Under the pieces are notes generated by a model. The model was not told where the DNA came from and made no database searches. It saw only the letters and a list, made by a program, of their open reading frames with translations. A stretch of 64,000 bases of DNA from Haliea sp964022665 (GTDB taxonomy: Bacteria; Pseudomonadota; Gammaproteobacteria; Pseudomonadales; Halieaceae): contig CAXIDF010000017.1 in NCBI GenBank assembly GCA_964022665.1, positions 1-64,000 of the forward strand, in the 5' to 3' direction. Positions 60,902 through 64,000 of this stretch are shown one piece after another (within the stretch, counting starts at the first letter, position 1; every line of letters starts with the position of its first letter). The position numbers and the translations under genes were made by a program.

Positions 60902-63603
60902 GAGCGCTTGCGGGCCGCCTTGCGTTTCGGCGCGGCCTTTTTCTTGCGGGCTGACGGTTCAGCGCTCGACGTACTCTTGCCCTCCTCGACCTGCCAGGCG
61001 CCATTGCGGTAGACCGCACGCCACCCGGTGGGTTTGCCGTCCTGCTCGGTCATCACGTACTGCTCGGCCGCCTTGCGACTGTAGCGCACCTGCGTACGGT
61101 TGCCGTCGCCATCGGCAACAGGCGCCGAAAACAGGAAGCTGTATTTGGGGTCAATCTCCGAGGTGTGCGGCAGGAGCTCGTCCACAAAAGGCGCTCGCGT
61201 TTCCCGGTTGCGCGGGAATTGACTGGCGGCCAGGAACAGGCCAGCCGCACCGTCGCGCAGAATATAGTGGTCCTCAACTTTCTCGCAGGCGAGCTCAGGC
61301 ATCGGCACCGGGTCCATTTTCGGCGGGGCCGCTTCCCCATTGCGCAACAGCTTGCGTGTGTTCTTGCAGTCCTCGGCGGTGCAGCCGAAGTACTTGCCGA
61401 AACGCCCGGTTTTCAGCTGCATCTCGGCGCCGCACTTGTCACACACCAGTGTCGGGCCGTCATAGCCCTTTATCTTGAATTTGCCCTTCTCCACTTCATA
61501 ACCCGGGCAGTCAGGATTATTACCGCACACATGCAGCTTGCGCTGTTCGTCAATCAGGTAACTGTCCATGGCGGTATTGCAGAGCTTGCAGCGGTGCTTG
61601 GTTCGCAGCAGGCGGGATTCCGCCTCATCGTCGGCGTCCTCACGAATCGCTTCATCACCCGGAGTCAGGTTAATGGTGTTCTTGCAGCGTTCCTTCGGTG
61701 GCAACGCGTAGCCCGAGCAGCCCAGGAAAACCCCGGTACTCGCGGTACGAATCTGCATCGGTCTGCCGCATTTGCTGCAGGGAATATCCGTCGGTGTCGG
61801 CTCGTTCGGTTGCATGCCGGCGGGTTCGGCTTCTTCCGCCGTTTCCAGCAATTGCCTGAAATCGGCGTAGAAGCTGTCGAGCAGGTCGCGCCAGTCGAGT
61901 TGCCCCTGGGCAACGGTGTCCAGGCGTTCCTCCATGCTGGCAGTGAAGCCGTAGTCGAGCAGCTCGGCAAAACTGTTCTGCAGACGCTGGGTAACGATGT
62001 CACCCATCTTTTCCGCGTAGAAGCGCTTGTTTTCCAGGCGCACGTAACCGCGGTCCTGAATTGTCGAAATAATGGAGGCATAGGTTGATGGACGCCCGAT
62101 TCCCCGCTTCTCCAGTTCGCGCACGAGGCTGGCCTCACCGTAGCGTGGCGAGGGTTTGGTGAAGTGCTGGGCGGGGTCCAACGCCAGCAGCTTGAGCGCA
62201 TCGGCCTTCTGGATGTCCGGAAGAACTTCGTCTTCGCCTTTCCGCCCGCCCGCGCCCTGAACACGCGTGTAGCCGTCAAAGCGAATGATGCGGCCCTTGG
62301 CCGACAGCTCATACTCACCCGCGGTGACGGTTATGGTAGTGGCGGTATATTCGGCGGGCGTCATCTGCCCAGCCACAAACTGGCGCCAGATCATCTCATA
62401 GAGACGTTCCGCATCGCGCTCCATGCCCTGTAGCCCGGATTGCAGCAGGTTCACGTCGGACGGGCGAATCGCCTCGTGCGCTTCTTGCGCGCCCTCCTTG
62501 CTGCTGTAGCGATTGGGCGCCTGCGGCAGATACGCCGGCGGGAACTCCGCCGCGATATAGTCGCGGCAGGCCCTCACAGCCTCATCACTGAGGTTGGTTG
62601 AATCGGTACGCATGTAGGTGATGTAGCCCGCCTCATAGAGGCGCTGCGCCATCATCATCGTTTTCTTGACCGAAAAGCCCAGGCGCGTGCTGGCCGCCTG
62701 CTGCAACGTGGAGGTGATAAACGGCGCCGGGGCTTTCGAGCGTGTGGGCTTGTCCTCGCGATCGCTGACAACATACGGCAGCTGCTCCAGTGCCGTGGTT
62801 GCGGCACGTGCCGCCTCCTCACTGGCGGGACGAAAGGCGGCCCCCGCATGCTTGCGGACCTGGAAGCGCACCGCATCGGCGCCATCCGGCTGCAGGTCGG
62901 CGTGGATTTCCCAGTACTCCTCCGGCACGAAGGCGCGGATTTCGCGCTCACGCTCGACGATCAGGCGCACAGCGACCGACTGCACGCGCCCGGCAGACAG
63001 GCCGCGTGCAACCTTGGCCCACAGCAGCGGCGACACCATGTAGCCCACCACCCGGTCGAGGAACCGCCGCGCCTGCTGCGCGTTGACCCGGTTCTGATCC
63101 AGGTGTGCAGGGTGTTTGAAGGCCTCGCCAATCGCTTTCTTGGTGATCTCGTTGAATACGACACGCTGGTAGCGCGAATCGTCGCCGCCAATCGCTTCAC
63201 GCAAGTGCCAGGCGATGGCCTCTCCCTCGCGGTCAAGGTCAGTCGCGAGGTAGATGGCATCACTGCTCGCGGCGAGCTTGCGCAGCTCCGCAACGACCTT
63301 CTCCTTGCCCGGGAGTATCTGGTAGTCCGCACGCCAGCCGTGTTCGGGATCTATGCCCATTCGGCGCACCAGCTGCTGCCGCGACTTGGCCTTGCGGTGC
63401 TGCACCTTTTCTTCCGGTGACAACTTGCGCGTAATGGCAGCCTGGGCAGCGCGCTCTTTCGCATCCACCTGCGCTGCGCTGCCCGCCGTGGGCAGGTCGC
63501 GGATGTGGCCGATACTGGATTTCACGATGAAATCCGGACCGAGATATTTGTTGATCGTTTTCGCCTTGGCGGGCGATTCGACAATAACCAGTGATTTCCC
63601 CAT
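60898..63603 (-). CDS. topA: DNA topoisomerase I
   Basis: Type IA topoisomerase that removes negative supercoils, 901 residues. TOPRIM start SLVIVESPAKAKTINKYLG, acidic TDLDREGEAI (121-130), active-site Tyr330 in GYITYMRTDST, then three C-terminal zinc ribbons (CSKCGRPMQI...; CKLCNTAMDS...CGNNPDC; CDKCGAEMQL...C) and a basic tail KKKAAPKRKAARKRS. All catalytic residues intact. ATG at 63603. The last gene of a short unit with the two small proteins. Confidence 0.97.
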   Translation of the reverse strand: MGKSLVIVESPAKAKTINKYLGPDFIVKSSIGHIRDLPTAGSAAQVDAKERAAQAAITRKLSPEEKVQHRKAKSRQQLVRRMGIDPEHGWRADYQILPGKEKVVAELRKLAASSDAIYLATDLDREGEAIAWHLREAIGGDDSRYQRVVFNEITKKAIGEAFKHPAHLDQNRVNAQQARRFLDRVVGYMVSPLLWAKVARGLSAGRVQSVAVRLIVEREREIRAFVPEEYWEIHADLQPDGADAVRFQVRKHAGAAFRPASEEAARAATTALEQLPYVVSDREDKPTRSKAPAPFITSTLQQAASTRLGFSVKKTMMMAQRLYEAGYITYMRTDSTNLSDEAVRACRDYIAAEFPPAYLPQAPNRYSSKEGAQEAHEAIRPSDVNLLQSGLQGMERDAERLYEMIWRQFVAGQMTPAEYTATTITVTAGEYELSAKGRIIRFDGYTRVQGAGGRKGEDEVLPDIQKADALKLLALDPAQHFTKPSPRYGEASLVRELEKRGIGRPSTYASIISTIQDRGYVRLENKRFYAEKMGDIVTQRLQNSFAELLDYGFTASMEERLDTVAQGQLDWRDLLDSFYADFRQLLETAEEAEPAGMQPNEPTPTDIPCSKCGRPMQIRTASTGVFLGCSGYALPPKERCKNTINLTPGDEAIREDADDEAESRLLRTKHRCKLCNTAMDSYLIDEQRKLHVCGNNPDCPGYEVEKGKFKIKGYDGPTLVCDKCGAEMQLKTGRFGKYFGCTAEDCKNTRKLLRNGEAAPPKMDPVPMPELACEKVEDHYILRDGAAGLFLAASQFPRNRETRAPFVDELLPHTSEIDPKYSFLFSAPVADGDGNRTQVRYSRKAAEQYVMTEQDGKPTGWRAVYRNGAWQVEEGKSTSSAEPSARKKKAAPKRKAARKRS

Positions 63604-63645
63604 AGACTCCCGCGTGATCTCGCTTGGTTTGGGTCAGCGGGTACC

Positions 63646-63659
63646 GGCACCGTAGTGCC
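63646..63659 (-). promoter_or_regulatory. Short hairpin in the topA leader
   Basis: GGCAC-TACG-GTGCC is a perfect 5-bp stem 43 bases upstream of the topA ATG. Function, if any, unknown. Confidence 0.25.
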
Positions 63660-63706
63660 AACGCCCGTCAAAAAAGTGGCATATATAAAGACCCTGCCCC
63701 TCCGGG

Positions 63707-64000
63707 TCAAGGAATCTGTTGCGCCCAGTCCTTTAGAATGGCCGCCATGTGCTCTACGGTAGCCCCATCACCCGATTCTTGCCAGTACAGGCCGCAGCTA
63801 TCTTCGTGCACGCTCGCGGCGAGGATGGGGAGCGTGCAATCCTGCAGCGCAAGCGGTAGCGGTTCACGCGTTGCACCCACCGATTGCCAGCCCGAGTCCC
63901 GCAGCAACCAGGCGCAGCGACGGCGCCCCTTGCCGCGCGAGGGCCGCAGCCGCAGGCCGTAGTAGATCACATTGGATGAACTCGCATGCGCCTTCACCAC
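63707..64000 (-). CDS. Hypothetical protein (probably partial at window edge)
   Basis: 97 residues visible, no recognised family. KGRRRCAWLLRDSGWQSVGA and LPILAASVHEDSCGLYWQES are the clearest parts; the C-terminal ATVEHMAAILKDWAQQI is helical. The first visible codon is GTG at the very edge, so the true start may lie beyond the window. It is upstream of topA on the same strand with about 100 bases between. Confidence 0.5.
   Translation of the reverse strand: MVKAHASSSNVIYYGLRLRPSRGKGRRRCAWLLRDSGWQSVGATREPLPLALQDCTLPILAASVHEDSCGLYWQESGDGATVEHMAAILKDWAQQIP

Noticed and set aside
1..64000. CRISPR arrays, insertion sequences, prophage genes, rRNA
   Set aside because: Read through on both strands; no regularly spaced repeats, transposase, integrase or rRNA sequence was seen.

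Overview
The window is a dense, GC-rich bacterial chromosome segment from a gammaproteobacterium. Gene content and order suggest a marine relative of Pseudomonas and Cellvibrionales, perhaps Halieaceae. The clade is inferred from gene order, a complete Na+-NQR cluster and a PEP-CTERM protein; no 16S rRNA is present. There is no IS element, prophage or CRISPR array. About 60 genes are supported, including two intact tRNAs and one truncated tRNA duplicate.

Layout. 1-5.9 kb: metabolic and transport genes (partial quinone oxidoreductase-like gene, exported D-aminoacylase-type amidohydrolase, a 4-hydroxybutyryl-CoA dehydratase-like protein, K+/H+ antiporter). 6.0-9.6 kb: tail-specific protease prc, an unrecognised PAS-like/HTH-like protein and a DUF938 methyltransferase. 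9.6-19.8 kb: the conserved block cysG-serS-crcB-rarA-lolA-ftsK, divergent from trxB-aat-bpt, much as in Pseudomonas but without lrp (as in Pseudomonas, unlike E. coli) and without infA after bpt. 19.9-28.1 kb: the accessory part, with an unknown multi-pass membrane protein, an exported HAD phosphatase, a PEP-CTERM protein behind a strong sigma-54-type promoter, a zinc alcohol dehydrogenase, LysR regulator, aldo/keto reductase, GMC oxidoreductase and SRAP (HMCES/YedK-type) protein. 28.2-37.2 kb (minus strand): a tightly packed chain exbB-exbD-msbA-lpxK-kdsB-LMW-PTP-murB-uvrC-pgsA-tRNA-Gly-tRNA-Cys. 37.2-43.3 kb: comEC, a DUF2062 protein and lolCDE. 43.4-50.5 kb: nqrABCDEF-apbE-nqrM. 50.8-64 kb: a long-form GAPDH, mfd-csiV, methylthioinosine phosphorylase, an MscS channel, a DUF6763-like protein, lexA with two SOS boxes, two small conserved proteins and topA.

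How genes work together. The envelope theme dominates: lipid A flipping and phosphorylation (msbA, lpxK), Kdo activation (kdsB), peptidoglycan precursors (murB), phospholipid (pgsA), lipoprotein export (lolA, lolCDE), periplasmic proteolysis (prc) and csiV. The sodium-pumping NADH dehydrogenase cluster carries its flavin transferase (apbE) and maturation factor (nqrM). DNA maintenance genes (ftsK, rarA, mfd, uvrC, lexA, topA, SRAP) are spread through the window.

The most unusual signals are: an exact 46-bp duplicate of the 5' part of tRNA-Gly placed 60 bp upstream of the intact gene; an intrinsic terminator with a cUUCGg loop inside the first codons of apbE, immediately after nqrF; a near-consensus -24/-12 promoter in front of the PEP-CTERM gene; lolC lacking an ATG/GTG/TTG start that would include its conserved N-terminus; and an HpaB-family protein retaining candidate iron-sulfur cluster ligands of 4-hydroxybutyryl-CoA dehydratase.
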